Shown: positions 40,410 to 49,346 of the stretch, one piece after another | Numbering within the stretch: position 1 is the stretch's first letter | Layout of the letters: every line of letters begins with the position of its first letter | Source: Fragilaria crotonensis | Taxonomy: Eukaryota; Bacillariophyta; Fragilariophyceae; Fragilariales; Fragilariaceae | Reading direction: 5' to 3' | Assembly (NCBI GenBank): GCA_022925895.1 | Contig: JAKSYS010000352.1 | Span: 1-62,635, forward strand | Length of the DNA: 62,635 nt | The notes under the pieces: model-generated | What the model saw: the letters and a program-made list of their open reading frames with translations, nothing else | Database searches by the model: none | Told to the model about the DNA's origin: nothing | Program-made: the position numbers and the translations under genes

Positions 40410-42608
40410 GGAGCTGGCTCCCGCCGTGGTAGCGTGTGCGGCCAAACGTTCACGTACGAAAGCGAGTAGGCGTGAGCGTTCCCCAGGCGAGGCGAACGGT
40501 TGATGTGTGGCTCGTCGTCCACAGTTCGGGAAACACCCCCCTTTCGTCCACCATGCGACGCAGAACTCCTGCCCAGCGTCGTTGGCGGGTGGCCGGTGCT
40601 CTCGCAAAATTGTTCGCGTGCCTCCCGCGCGCAACGTGATAGCAGTGAAGTCACTGTCTGTAACCGGGTTTGTGATCCGTGTCACGGGTGCTCGTGTCGC
40701 CTCCCCACTGAGCGTAGACACTGACGTGCGAGCGGAGTGTACATTAACGGATCCTGCTGGGACGGTCCCGCCGCCACTACCACCAGCAGGTGCAGGTGCT
40801 GCAACTGACGGTGTGTGCTGTGTCGATGTGTGGTCCAAGTATTCTGACGGGATATCCATCCAATTTGTCGAATGGTGGAAGGTGCCCCGACGTAGCTCCT
40901 GTAACATGGAGGCGAAGTTTGGAACCTCCACTCCCGCCACGCTGTCCACGACGTTGGTGGCCACCTGCTGCAGGTATTCATGAGCGTTCACTTGTACGGC
41001 TCGCACAATACGGGCATGATATGTACGGGTCACATTTTGTAGGCGTGCCAATTCTTGGTAGCGGTCGGTCACAAACGGAGCGATGTTCTGGAGTCCCACT
41101 GCAGTACTCCATAGCGCCTCCACGAATGGGTGCGGCGGCCCAACTCCTTGGAACAAACTCTGGCACAAGACTGCATAGCGGAAGAGCGTGATGCACACCT
41201 CGGTAATGTCGTTGGGAAACTTGATCTTCTCCCCGTCACGAATCGAGCGGATGTCCGCAAGGCTCGCGTTCTGTTCTCCCTGCGACAGCTGGTTTGCCAC
41301 CGATGAGGCCGCTGTCACTTGGAGATGATGAGCCTTCCCCGCGTATGCGACCATGAAAGGTTGGCAACCGGTAGCCAGGTCGTCTGCGTTGTGTCCGGCA
41401 AACTGGAAACCGACGATCATTTGCTTGAGGGTCGTCGTCACCACTGGGACATACAGCTCCGTCGACAGTCCTCTCGCCATGCAGACTTTCTGCATCTCCT
41501 GAGTGAGCAGCGTGTGTTGCTCGCTCTTGTGACAGTTCGAGAGTCGCTTCCAGACGGGAGCTACGTCATCCGGATTGGCCACATTGCAGTACCGGAGGAG
41601 GACCCGATGTGTCTCCTTATATGCTTCAACGATGGACCTCGCTTCCCGTGCCGGACGTTCCCTCTCTTGATCCTCGTTTCCTGGCTCGCGTTGGGTAAGC
41701 GCTCGTAAGGCCCCGATCAGTGTAGCGGTTGTCCCGGGGTTGCCGACGTCTCCTGTCACTTTCAACGCTGGTAGGTCCGTCTGAACCTTCTGCGTGACAT
41801 ACTGATACACCTCTGGTGGCATGTGTAGCGGCACCAGTGGGTGATGCACACTGGGTAGTGCGTTTTGTGCGCCCCCGCCCCCACGTGCGGTGCAGGCGGC
41901 TCGAAGCCACACTACTACATCATTGCAGCTCTCAAGTGCTTCGTCTGCTCTGATGGCACCCACTATCTCCTGGTAGGCTTGCTTCGCCGTGATCCTCCGA
42001 CGGTGAATGATCAACGAGGCATATCGGCCGGGGATTAGTTGTGTGTTCCGTGGTCGGACGACTTCAGTTTCCGGGTCCTGCTCGGTAAACGGCCCCAATG
42101 GGGCACGTGGATCGACCCACGTCGGAAGCAGGGCTTCCATGGCAGCTACCGTGGGGACGCGGACAGGCGTGCCCACCAAGTGGAACAATGAACCCGGTGT
42201 CTCGACGACCGGGTACTGATGGGGCATGATGTCTCCCAATAGTCCGAGTACCTTGTCGTGGAAGCCCGAGGGTTCGTCACCCGGCAAGTCCATGAAGCGG
42301 AGTAGTCGGTGCACAACGGATACTTCAGGTGGCCCCTCCGGTGGTCCTGCAATCATGCAAAGAAACGCCATCGGCTGACGGTCACTCATTGACACCGTCT
42401 GATCACGGAGTTGAATGGGTGTGGGGATTACCCCTTCGCCCGCGAAACGGTACCCGGCCAGGTAGGCTGCGGTGCGGTCAAACGTTGGGTTATTTGCCGC
42501 GTCCGCATAAAGTTCCCGATACGTGCGTGGTGCTACCATTGCGGCTTCTTGAAGCAGGGGTGGTGGTACCCCGGCGGGTACGACCGCTGGTGGAATGGGA
42601 TGGGCCAT
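40407..42608 (-). CDS. Retrotransposon Gag-like protein
   Basis: The frame gives 733 residues from an ATG at 42608, 46 bases inside repeat A1, to the TGA at 40407. The first 600 residues are alpha-helical in character with no named domain. A Gly/Ser/Thr-rich linker (about 600-660) follows. Near the C-terminus is CVAWWTKGGCFPNCGRRATH, a C-x8-C-x3-C-x5-H arrangement that resembles a zinc-binding knuckle for RNA packaging. The calling as Gag rests on position (first gene, before RT) and this motif. The same frame continues into pol after the TGA. Confidence 0.82.
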   Translation of the reverse strand: MAHPIPPAVVPAGVPPPLLQEAAMVAPRTYRELYADAANNPTFDRTAAYLAGYRFAGEGVIPTPIQLRDQTVSMSDRQPMAFLCMIAGPPEGPPEVSVVHRLLRFMDLPGDEPSGFHDKVLGLLGDIMPHQYPVVETPGSLFHLVGTPVRVPTVAAMEALLPTWVDPRAPLGPFTEQDPETEVVRPRNTQLIPGRYASLIIHRRRITAKQAYQEIVGAIRADEALESCNDVVVWLRAACTARGGGGAQNALPSVHHPLVPLHMPPEVYQYVTQKVQTDLPALKVTGDVGNPGTTATLIGALRALTQREPGNEDQERERPAREARSIVEAYKETHRVLLRYCNVANPDDVAPVWKRLSNCHKSEQHTLLTQEMQKVCMARGLSTELYVPVVTTTLKQMIVGFQFAGHNADDLATGCQPFMVAYAGKAHHLQVTAASSVANQLSQGEQNASLADIRSIRDGEKIKFPNDITEVCITLFRYAVLCQSLFQGVGPPHPFVEALWSTAVGLQNIAPFVTDRYQELARLQNVTRTYHARIVRAVQVNAHEYLQQVATNVVDSVAGVEVPNFASMLQELRRGTFHHSTNWMDIPSEYLDHTSTQHTPSVAAPAPAGGSGGGTVPAGSVNVHSARTSVSTLSGEATRAPVTRITNPVTDSDFTAITLRAGGTRTILREHRPPANDAGQEFCVAWWTKGGCFPNCGRRATHQPFASPGERSRLLAFVRERLAAHATTAGASS

Positions 42609-42653
42609 AGCTTAATCACCGTGTTCGGTGTTAGGCGTCGTGCACTTCCTTCC

Positions 42654-42964
42654 GTTTTAAACTAAGCTAGCTATCGATAGCTCGGCTACCACACTCGTAG
42701 TGTACCTTAGTCAGGTTCCTCGTGTGGTGCTAATTGATGCTGCGACGACGTTCGGTTGCCGAGACAAACAACAATGAGCCCGATGCCTGCACAAGCTTCC
42801 ATTCAATTGCCCGGTACAAAGTACCAGGGTCTGCCACGCATTTCTGGCTTACGTACACTTCTCGGCCAGTACCCCATGCCCCGTAGGATCCGCGTTGGTC
42901 GGATTTCCTTGTGGCATGTTCTGTGTGATGTATGCAGACCTCCCGTACTCGCTGCCGCTGACGG
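42654..42964 (-). repeat. Split direct repeat A1 (element 5' end)
   Basis: This 311-base copy is identical to A2 at 36603-36913, including the palindrome AGCTATCGATAGCT (42669-42682). It precedes gag and should contain the element promoter. The outer end reads CTGACGG followed by flanking TATGCATAC. Confidence 0.92.
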
Positions 42965-43495
42965 TATGCATACAGTATGTACCAGCGACCAGGACGCGAG
43001 CATGTGGTCTTCTCCACTGTGTACTACTACTAGTACCAATTAATGAGTATGAACAATGTATGATACGGGCACCACGGACCACGGACCATGTTGTTTGTGC
43101 ATCGAGGTACTGGTGCGTAGTAACGTACCAGGTAGTGTTCTAATGCCGACTGATACTGTGTTGTCCGAGTTCGCAGATCCCCTAACCCTTTCGAGTGTGC
43201 GTTATGAATATATACGCGTATGTAGGTAATGGCGAACGCCGCGAAAACATGAAGAATATTTATAACCTACAAGTCTCTATACATTATGTTGGTGATCCCC
43301 ATCTGCGAGAGGGGTGTTGCCTCCGCCGACAGGCAAACTTTTCCAAGGGTACACAGAGATTAGCGCTGGACACTGGACCCCTGCTCTGCGGTCTCGATAG
43401 CCGCAAGTCGACGTATTCGAGTAGTCGATCTTCCATTTTAAGTGTTGGTGACAGAGTTGATCTTCTGGGAACGAGATCGTCTGCCCTCCAACGAA
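42965..43495. other. Intergenic after the retrotransposon
   Basis: The flank starts TATGCATACAGTATGTACC. GTAC motifs lie at 43020-43035 and 43126 (GTACCAGGTAG). No gene is seen before the ATG at 43496. It should contain the promoter of the disordered protein gene. Confidence 0.55.
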
Positions 43496-44593
43496 ATGTC
43501 GAAAGACAGTGTTGACGAGGATCGAATTGTTGCTGGTGTCATCGAAGCTGCGCAGGAAGGGCAGTCCTCCGACGCGTTGTCCCATGATGTGTCGATGGCG
43601 AAGGGTCGAGAAGAAGGCCTGATTGAGCGAGAATCTTCGGATCCGACTGGTGAATTGAATAATGAAATCGGACCGATTTCGGTCGAAGAGGGGGATGATG
43701 CTGAGCTCTCAGACGAGCTCATGATTTCAAAAAACAATGATAGCACCGTAGAGCAAAGCCCGACTGTTCCAGAACATGGCAAGTCGGACAATACAAAGGA
43801 AAACTCGCAAGAACAAGTCGTTACGGGTGACGGCGCTATAACAAACGACGCGCTTGGTGTGACGGCAGAACAAAGCGGGAATGCAGACGTGGGTACCAGC
43901 GCACTGTCTCTTGAACAAGCAGTGGGTCGCGAACAAGGAGGCAAAGGGGCAGCTGTAGCGTCTCACGCAAGGCCGCTACCAGCACCTGTCCCACCTCCCG
44001 CCGTTCCAGGTTCCCTTGGAATGTATGCAGGCTACCAAATGGGCTATCAAAATTACTATCGTGGCTATCCAACTCAACACTCAACATATCCGAGTCCGCA
44101 TTACCCTGCTCCATTCGTTGCAGGCGCTCCTCAGTATCTTCCGAATCCAGCCGCAGCAGCAGCACCTGGTAGCGAAGCTCCAACTGCGGCTGCTCATCAG
44201 GAATGGTGGGCAAAATATTATGAACACTACTATAAGCTTACAGCGTACAGTATGGTACCGGGAGTGACCCCACCTCCCCCACCCAATCCGTGGGCTCTGC
44301 ATACGCTACCTACGCTAATTTCCCAACACACGACGAGAAGAAAAGCTGAACCCGCAGCAGAGATCACAGCGCCACGAAAGAAACAAAGGGTCGTGGAAGC
44401 AGCGCAAGCGCCCCATATGGAATCCACAACACCATCAGCCGAGAAACATGGTGATCTCGACGTAGACGAAGGGGATGAAAGCGTCAATACCAAGGTGGAT
44501 GAGACAATGGCCGATAAAGCTCAAGCGAAGCAACCGGAAGGAAGAAAGATTGGAGATATTGTTCATTCACTGACTAACATGCATCGACGTTAG
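43496..44593 (+). CDS. Disordered Pro/Tyr-rich protein with basic nuclear signal
   Basis: From ATG 43496 the protein has 365 residues. The N-terminal half is acidic, rich in Glu, Asp, Ser and without predicted structure. The middle contains PLPAPVPPPAVP and Tyr/Pro/Gly text (MYAGYQMGYQNYYRGYP), then EWWAKYYEHYYK, which resembles the short W-A-x-Y-Y motif of FUBP/KSRP-type single-stranded nucleic acid binding proteins. A basic patch APRKKQR is a candidate nuclear localisation signal. The C-terminus is again acidic, ending DIVHSLTNMHRR. No catalytic domain is visible. A nuclear RNA- or DNA-associated scaffold is a guess from composition. The ATG at 43496 (context GAAATGT) is the first in this frame; upstream sequence lacks ATG. 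Confidence 0.75.
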   Translation: MSKDSVDEDRIVAGVIEAAQEGQSSDALSHDVSMAKGREEGLIERESSDPTGELNNEIGPISVEEGDDAELSDELMISKNNDSTVEQSPTVPEHGKSDNTKENSQEQVVTGDGAITNDALGVTAEQSGNADVGTSALSLEQAVGREQGGKGAAVASHARPLPAPVPPPAVPGSLGMYAGYQMGYQNYYRGYPTQHSTYPSPHYPAPFVAGAPQYLPNPAAAAAPGSEAPTAAAHQEWWAKYYEHYYKLTAYSMVPGVTPPPPPNPWALHTLPTLISQHTTRRKAEPAAEITAPRKKQRVVEAAQAPHMESTTPSAEKHGDLDVDEGDESVNTKVDETMADKAQAKQPEGRKIGDIVHSLTNMHRR

Positions 44594-46644
44594 CGCAGCT
44601 TTAACCTTGTTTAGCTGGGGATCTGGGTTTTCAAGCGAGCCTGGTGATTCCTCAATCTAGAGGCATTTCATTCGAAGCGTTGCCGCCTTGCCTTGATAAT
44701 TGATATCCTTGGACATAAATGCGCGACGTAGACTAACTGTTTTAGGCTGGTCCGTCAGAATGTTCGAGCAGAGACGAACAGCAATATCGTTATTCGGGAG
44801 GCGTCATGATGGGTCTCACGACTCAAACATCGTTTCATGCTAGGAATGTTGCTATGCTCTTCCAATTGAAGGCGATGCGACCCTTTTATTATACCAGCGA
44901 AAGTCGATTAGTTGTAATACAAGCAGGCCGCGCTCTCTGGAAGCGATTGAAGATGTTAAAACTGCGGTGGTACAAATTTACGAGCGACACAGCCGGAGGA
45001 GTCACTTCTGATAGGAGACAGCACCCAACACAAAAGTAAAAACTCAAGTCATATGCGCCGACTACAAGGTCTAATGATTCTTTTGATGCGACTTTCTGCA
45101 ATGCAGCCCTTAAATCCCGATGATCTACCCAAAAAAAAGTCTAGAAAGTACTCGGATGAGACTGTTTCATTGCCGTGCGAATGCCAGGCTTTGCAGGAGG
45201 TAGTAGTTGAGACCATCGTTTACAGGTGCTGGTGCAATTCATCGACCCAACCCCCACCAGGCATAATGCTAGTCCTGTCGGTATGCTAGGCAAGTATACA
45301 TACATCAATGCTTAGTACTGGTTGTGCCTCTGCTGTAAAAGTCGAGAAATCGATTTAATACACTGCCGCGACGCTCAAGTTTCATGCTCTCAGCATTGCT
45401 CCTTAAGCCATCAGGTCTGCACATGTTTGAAGTTATTCCCACTATTACTGTCGACCATGTCATGAATACAACAACATAGCAATGCATCCAAGATCCGAAG
45501 TCTGCCTATCTTGGATCCAATTCATTGCAACAAGCATGTGTGGCCTGCTGAATCAACAACCCATCAATCATGCCTTTAATCCTAATCTCCACTGTGCTGA
45601 GATCTGGAGTCATTGCTGGTAACTGTGTCACCCCCGAGGAAGTGAGTAGCTACTCCCAAAGACCATGCCTGCGTCTTAGCCGAATTCCGCTGAAGTTGTT
45701 TGGGAAAATACTACTGTGCTATTGTTGTTGTCCTGTTCTGCCTGGTGGCCATGATGGTCAAATAGCAGATATTAGTTGCCTCGTCAATACGTATCGGGCA
45801 ATAGCAATCAAAAGCAGTGCAACTATTTACAAGCATCATTAACAGCTTGGCACCAGTGTGTTGTCCTTCATGCTTCTCCTTGCTTCTTTGGGTGGGAATA
45901 CGTTCTGCAAGCCAATGGTGGCCAATGCTGGCACAAGGCCGGAGCTACCATCAAAGATACATACACCACCCAACCCTGTATGGATGTGATGTCTTCTTTT
46001 ATTCTGAGCAATATTGACTTTAAGATCTTCTTCACTGTCACACCCAGACTTGAGCTTGCTTTGAATGATCTAGTATTGGACTGCCTTTTCATCTTGCACA
46101 TGTTGGCTGTGATGGTAAAGCGGCCTGCCTGTTATGACCAGAATGAGTATGATTTTGTGGTTAATGCGTATTTACAAGCATGTGGATTATCAAAATAATA
46201 TAAGAGCAAGAACCACAGGCTTCAATTTTTCTTCACTGTCTTGCAATTCTAATTGAAATCCAACACCATTCTGTTTTGGGGTTCAGGATGACCATGTAGA
46301 CTTGGATTATCATTCTTGACAGGCAAAGCAAGCATATCTGTGCACTTTGCCTTGCACAGGAGGGTGCAGTTTGTCAGGTCTGTGCATGGTCAGGATGATT
46401 TTGGCAAAGAAATTCCAAGAAATAAGCATTCCAAGAACCACGAGTGCTCCGTGCTGCAAACGAGGACGAGCGTAGTCCTACCCAAGCACCACGTACTACT
46501 ACCGGTAGTACCGTTAGTGGCGTGGTTGCGGGGGGGGGGGGGGGGGGCGTCTGTTGGTTTGGCCATCGCATGTCGAATGGGCGTCATCGCGTTGAGACAC
46601 ATTTTATGGCTGTGCGATCTTTTTGAGTGGATCCGATCCGAAAT
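44594..46644. other. 2.0 kb spacer without a supported gene
   Basis: Several short frames occur (44806-45039, 45053-45289, 45570-45842, 45776-46198), but none has a recognisable domain, and they read like decayed sequence. The block 45300-46420 is AT-leaning and free of GTAC motifs, similar to 30400-31740 and 56700-60300. A homopolymer of 18 G lies at 46530-46547, next to GTACTACTACCGGTAGTACC. Confidence 0.5.
46530..46547. repeat. Homopolymer of 18 G
   Basis: Eighteen consecutive G follow TGGTTGC and end at CGTCTG. It lies about 100 bases before a possible small gene. Such a run could form quadruplex structure and its length may be poorly determined by sequencing. Confidence 0.9.
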
Positions 46645-47256
46645 ATGGGAAAGGGACATTTTACAATTTTTCTTCTCTGCATCACACTTTTTTGGGTTGT
46701 TGTGCGGAATTCAGATCGAAGTCGAATCACTATTTACTTCCAGGATGAGAGTCGCGTCGTCCCTTCGGTTCATTTAAAGAGATTGGAGAAGATGTCTAAC
46801 AAGGAAATGTCGGGGAAGGATCAACGCAAAGGATTGTCAAGAAGAAGAAGCAACGCAGCGAAGAAAGACACTTGGGACATACCTGAGTTCGACGAGTGTG
46901 AAGCTCCGAAGCGTGATGCTGACGTTTCAGCGCACAATCGTTCGAGGAGAATGGAATTGAGAAATCAGGAAGGAAGCGCTTCACTTCTCGACGGCGATTC
47001 GAAGCGTGCGAATCCGATAACAACCTCTGAAGTCGTCGAAGGAGCCAACGACGAAAACGCGGCAGCAGGTTGTAAGCGAAGGCGATCATTCTGCAGTTTT
47101 CATTATCGGACCACTCAAGGAGGTTCTTCTAGCGTGGAACCGGGAGATGATCCGGCCATGCAATCGCCTGGGACAAGCACAAAGGCCCTCAAGCTCCTTG
47201 AATTTGTTCACGACGAGGAGGTGTCACCTCTGGATATGCCTTCCATGGACAAATAA
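46645..47256 (+). CDS. Possible small basic protein, unknown
   Basis: The frame from ATG 46645 encodes 203 residues; another ATG at 46792 would give a 154-residue protein. The first 20 residues are hydrophobic (GHFTIFLLCITLFWVV) and could be a signal anchor if the first ATG is used. The rest is charged and Ser-rich with SRRRSNAAKK and CKRRRSF, which look like nuclear localisation or disordered segments. No domain is recognised. Its composition differs from that of the decayed spacer before it, which is the only reason to call it. It could be spurious. Confidence 0.4.
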   Translation: MGKGHFTIFLLCITLFWVVVRNSDRSRITIYFQDESRVVPSVHLKRLEKMSNKEMSGKDQRKGLSRRRSNAAKKDTWDIPEFDECEAPKRDADVSAHNRSRRMELRNQEGSASLLDGDSKRANPITTSEVVEGANDENAAAGCKRRRSFCSFHYRTTQGGSSSVEPGDDPAMQSPGTSTKALKLLEFVHDEEVSPLDMPSMDK

Positions 47257-47771
47257 CATTTAAAGGGATGTTGCATGGGTGCCACTTCTTTATCATATTG
47301 CCTCTTTATGAGCAACTTAAGACTTTTTCTACGCGTGTCAAGGTTGAGTGTGAAGACGACGTTTCCCAGGCCTGGTCCTCGGTGAGTAATTATTACTTTA
47401 TTCTCGGAGGACATTCAAAATCCGCAGGAATAAGAGAAAGAAGAAGGTTTCACTTGACGTCTCAGCATGTAGTCAACATCACTCATCAAGTGATTACACA
47501 AGACACCATGTGTGTATTTGTATTGTGTGTTCAGCCGTCAGTGGTGTGGCACACGTTCCAAAGTTGCAAAACTAGTTGATTTTCCGGGTTCTGTCTCCTC
47601 CACAATACCTCCCTCTCACCCTGCGACGCCAAATTTCAAAAAATGGATTGCGCAAGTACTGTACTATCCACGAGAAATCCCTTCGAACTATGTTCGTACT
47701 CCAGTGCTTAATCTACTCCCTCAGTCTCCAGTGCCAACCCCATGGTCAAGTCCTGCGTCTAGTTCCCAGTG
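47257..47771. other. Intergenic, nothing recognised
   Basis: A 515-base spacer between the doubtful small gene and the end of the F-box-like gene. Short open frames without a domain; one GTAC motif near 47655. It should contain two 3' ends. Confidence 0.5.
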
Positions 47772-48836
47772 CTAAATATGATCATGGACATCTGACAGGA
47801 GTTTGTCTTCGTCCACTACCAACACATCCGAATCGCTCACTGGAATGCCAAGATCTGTAAGTTTCTCGTGATACTTCCGAACCAACCAAATTTCATCTGC
47901 TTCCTCCGTCCCCAACGCACCAAGAACCATATCCGGAGTTAACGTTTTAGTGTCAAAATAGTCCCGGCAGAGGATTTCCAACTCCTCCATCACAGCCTTG
48001 CTGAAAACTATCGCATTTTCCGTGATAAACACATTTTGCGACGTTTCCATCGCAAAGGGAACCTCATAATGAGAGCTTAGAAGCTCAAGAACCAAATCCT
48101 TTGACGCCAAACACTCGATTCCGCCAGGGCGACTGGCGATTGCCCCAAGTCGTTCCGCAACGGAAATGCATGTTGCCCTAGCATTGACGGCTTGTTCAAG
48201 TGGGAACGACTCGCAGTACATTTTGCAAAGACCACAACCTTTGGCATAGTAACAAATAAAGGTACCGGCTTGAAAGGCGGGGCCAAAGAGTTTCACTTTA
48301 TGAGAGAAGCATCCTGTTTGATAGGCGCCGCATATAGATCGCACCAATGATCGAACAATCTCGACGGAGTCTTCTTGAAGGAACGTATCGCGAAAGTACG
48401 TGCCCAGTGGGACTCCAAGCGCATCGGCATCGAGACCAACAGAAAGCAGTTTCGGAAAGTGAACAAGGAAGGGTACGATGCGACTCGCAGTGCTTTGACA
48501 AATGGAGAATTTTTCTTCGTTCTCCTCTGGATCCAGGCAGGTGATCAGACAAAAAACGTCGACCTGAGTGACGTTTCCGTTTGAAAATCGTCGAGCAAAC
48601 ACTTTTCTCAACTCGTCCTTCTTATAGATACTGATTCGAGAAACGAAATTCATTGACTCCTGCAACTGTCTCGACACAGCCCAACATTGTATGACATCTG
48701 AGAACGGCAGGTAATCCAAAGCGTGACCCCAAATCTCAGCAGGAAGCTCCATTGGCTTCTCTCCGTCTGGATCCTGACTCTGTACCTTTGCTCGCTTCGC
48801 TGGTGGATCGTCGAGAACGCACATGTCGGGAAGCAT
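47772..48836 (-). CDS. F-box-like protein
   Basis: The 354-residue protein has an F-box-like segment at about residues 30-55 (ELPAEIWGHALDYLPFSDVIQCW), followed by SRISIYKKDEL and ARRFSNGNVTQV. I associate this arrangement with expanded F-box families of diatoms and related algae. F-box proteins recruit targets to SCF ubiquitin ligases through Skp1. The rest has no recognised repeat domain; a Cys cluster (CYYAKGCGLCKMYC, about 200-213) might bind a metal. The first 25 residues contain a basic patch AKRAKV, a possible nuclear signal. The start is the ATG at 48836. The gene is divergent from the acyl-CoA-binding protein gene. Confidence 0.65.
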   Translation of the reverse strand: MLPDMCVLDDPPAKRAKVQSQDPDGEKPMELPAEIWGHALDYLPFSDVIQCWAVSRQLQESMNFVSRISIYKKDELRKVFARRFSNGNVTQVDVFCLITCLDPEENEEKFSICQSTASRIVPFLVHFPKLLSVGLDADALGVPLGTYFRDTFLQEDSVEIVRSLVRSICGAYQTGCFSHKVKLFGPAFQAGTFICYYAKGCGLCKMYCESFPLEQAVNARATCISVAERLGAIASRPGGIECLASKDLVLELLSSHYEVPFAMETSQNVFITENAIVFSKAVMEELEILCRDYFDTKTLTPDMVLGALGTEEADEIWLVRKYHEKLTDLGIPVSDSDVLVVDEDKLLSDVHDHI

Positions 48837-49346
48837 ATGCTTCGTCTTTGCCTTTCGTAATCAAACAACGTACTGTATGAGGCTCGAGCTCGTGTCCACC
48901 CTGCGGAATGCAAGCAACTCGGAGTAGACTGGAGGTCGCTGTGCAGATGGTGCAACAGTCCGAGTTTCTTTGTCACCCGAAGGAGAGCTGACGTCACAAG
49001 GCAATATAAAGCTTTCTTAAATAAGAAACATCCTTTCTTGGTTGGCACACATCACATTTGATTTGTCTGTATGTCGGTGAGGGAAAACAACATGACAGTT
49101 TGTCCGAGGCGTCAGAATGAGTTCTGAACGCACACACATCACGGCACTTAAACTTCATACGAAAGAAACAAGAAACAATCTAAGCTGACATCAAACGACG
49201 GCGAACACATGTCCCCAAACAACGTGTGGTGATGACGAGATGCGGTTTGAAGTTTGAAGTTTGAATGACATTCGAGATTTGTACTGGAGTACTAGCTAGT
49301 ACACGGTTGTTGTAGCTATAGCGGGCAGTACTGGAAACTCGATACC
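48837..49346. other. Divergent promoter region, F-box and acyl-CoA-binding genes
   Basis: The spacer between two divergent genes. The second half has a GTAC motif block (TACTGGAGTACTAGCTAGTAC, about 49273-49293) close to the acyl-CoA-binding protein start, in a typical promoter position. Confidence 0.55.

Larger units (their letters stand above)
36377..42964 (-). mobile_element. PAT/Ngaro-type tyrosine-recombinase retrotransposon, apparently complete
   Basis: The element is 6,588 bases, oriented leftward on the given strand. In element order it reads A1 (42964-42654), gag, pol (RT and RNase H), tyrosine recombinase, B1 (37115-36912), A2 (36913-36603), a 14-base spacer, B2 (36588-36377). This A1-ORFs-B1-A2-B2 layout is the split direct repeat structure of PAT- and Ngaro-like members of the DIRS order, which integrate with a tyrosine recombinase instead of an integrase. 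A1 and A2 are identical over 311 bases; B1 and B2 differ only by an 8-base indel, so insertion is recent. No target duplication is seen, as expected. The ends share GG at both junctions. The element is visibly richer in G+C than its flanks. All reading frames are open. Confidence 0.9.

Noticed and set aside
40046-40654. 202-residue minus-strand frame across the gag-pol junction
   Set aside because: It is in another phase from both gag and pol and shows no domain; a bridging role cannot be excluded but is unsupported.
36377-42964. LTR retrotransposon (Copia or Gypsy) with 311-base LTRs
   Set aside because: The repeats are split (A1 ... B1-A2-B2) rather than flanking, no protease or DDE integrase is present, and a tyrosine recombinase is.
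44806-45289. Two adjacent short plus-strand frames after the disordered protein gene
   Set aside because: Different phases, no domain, no splice pattern that joins them to conserved text.
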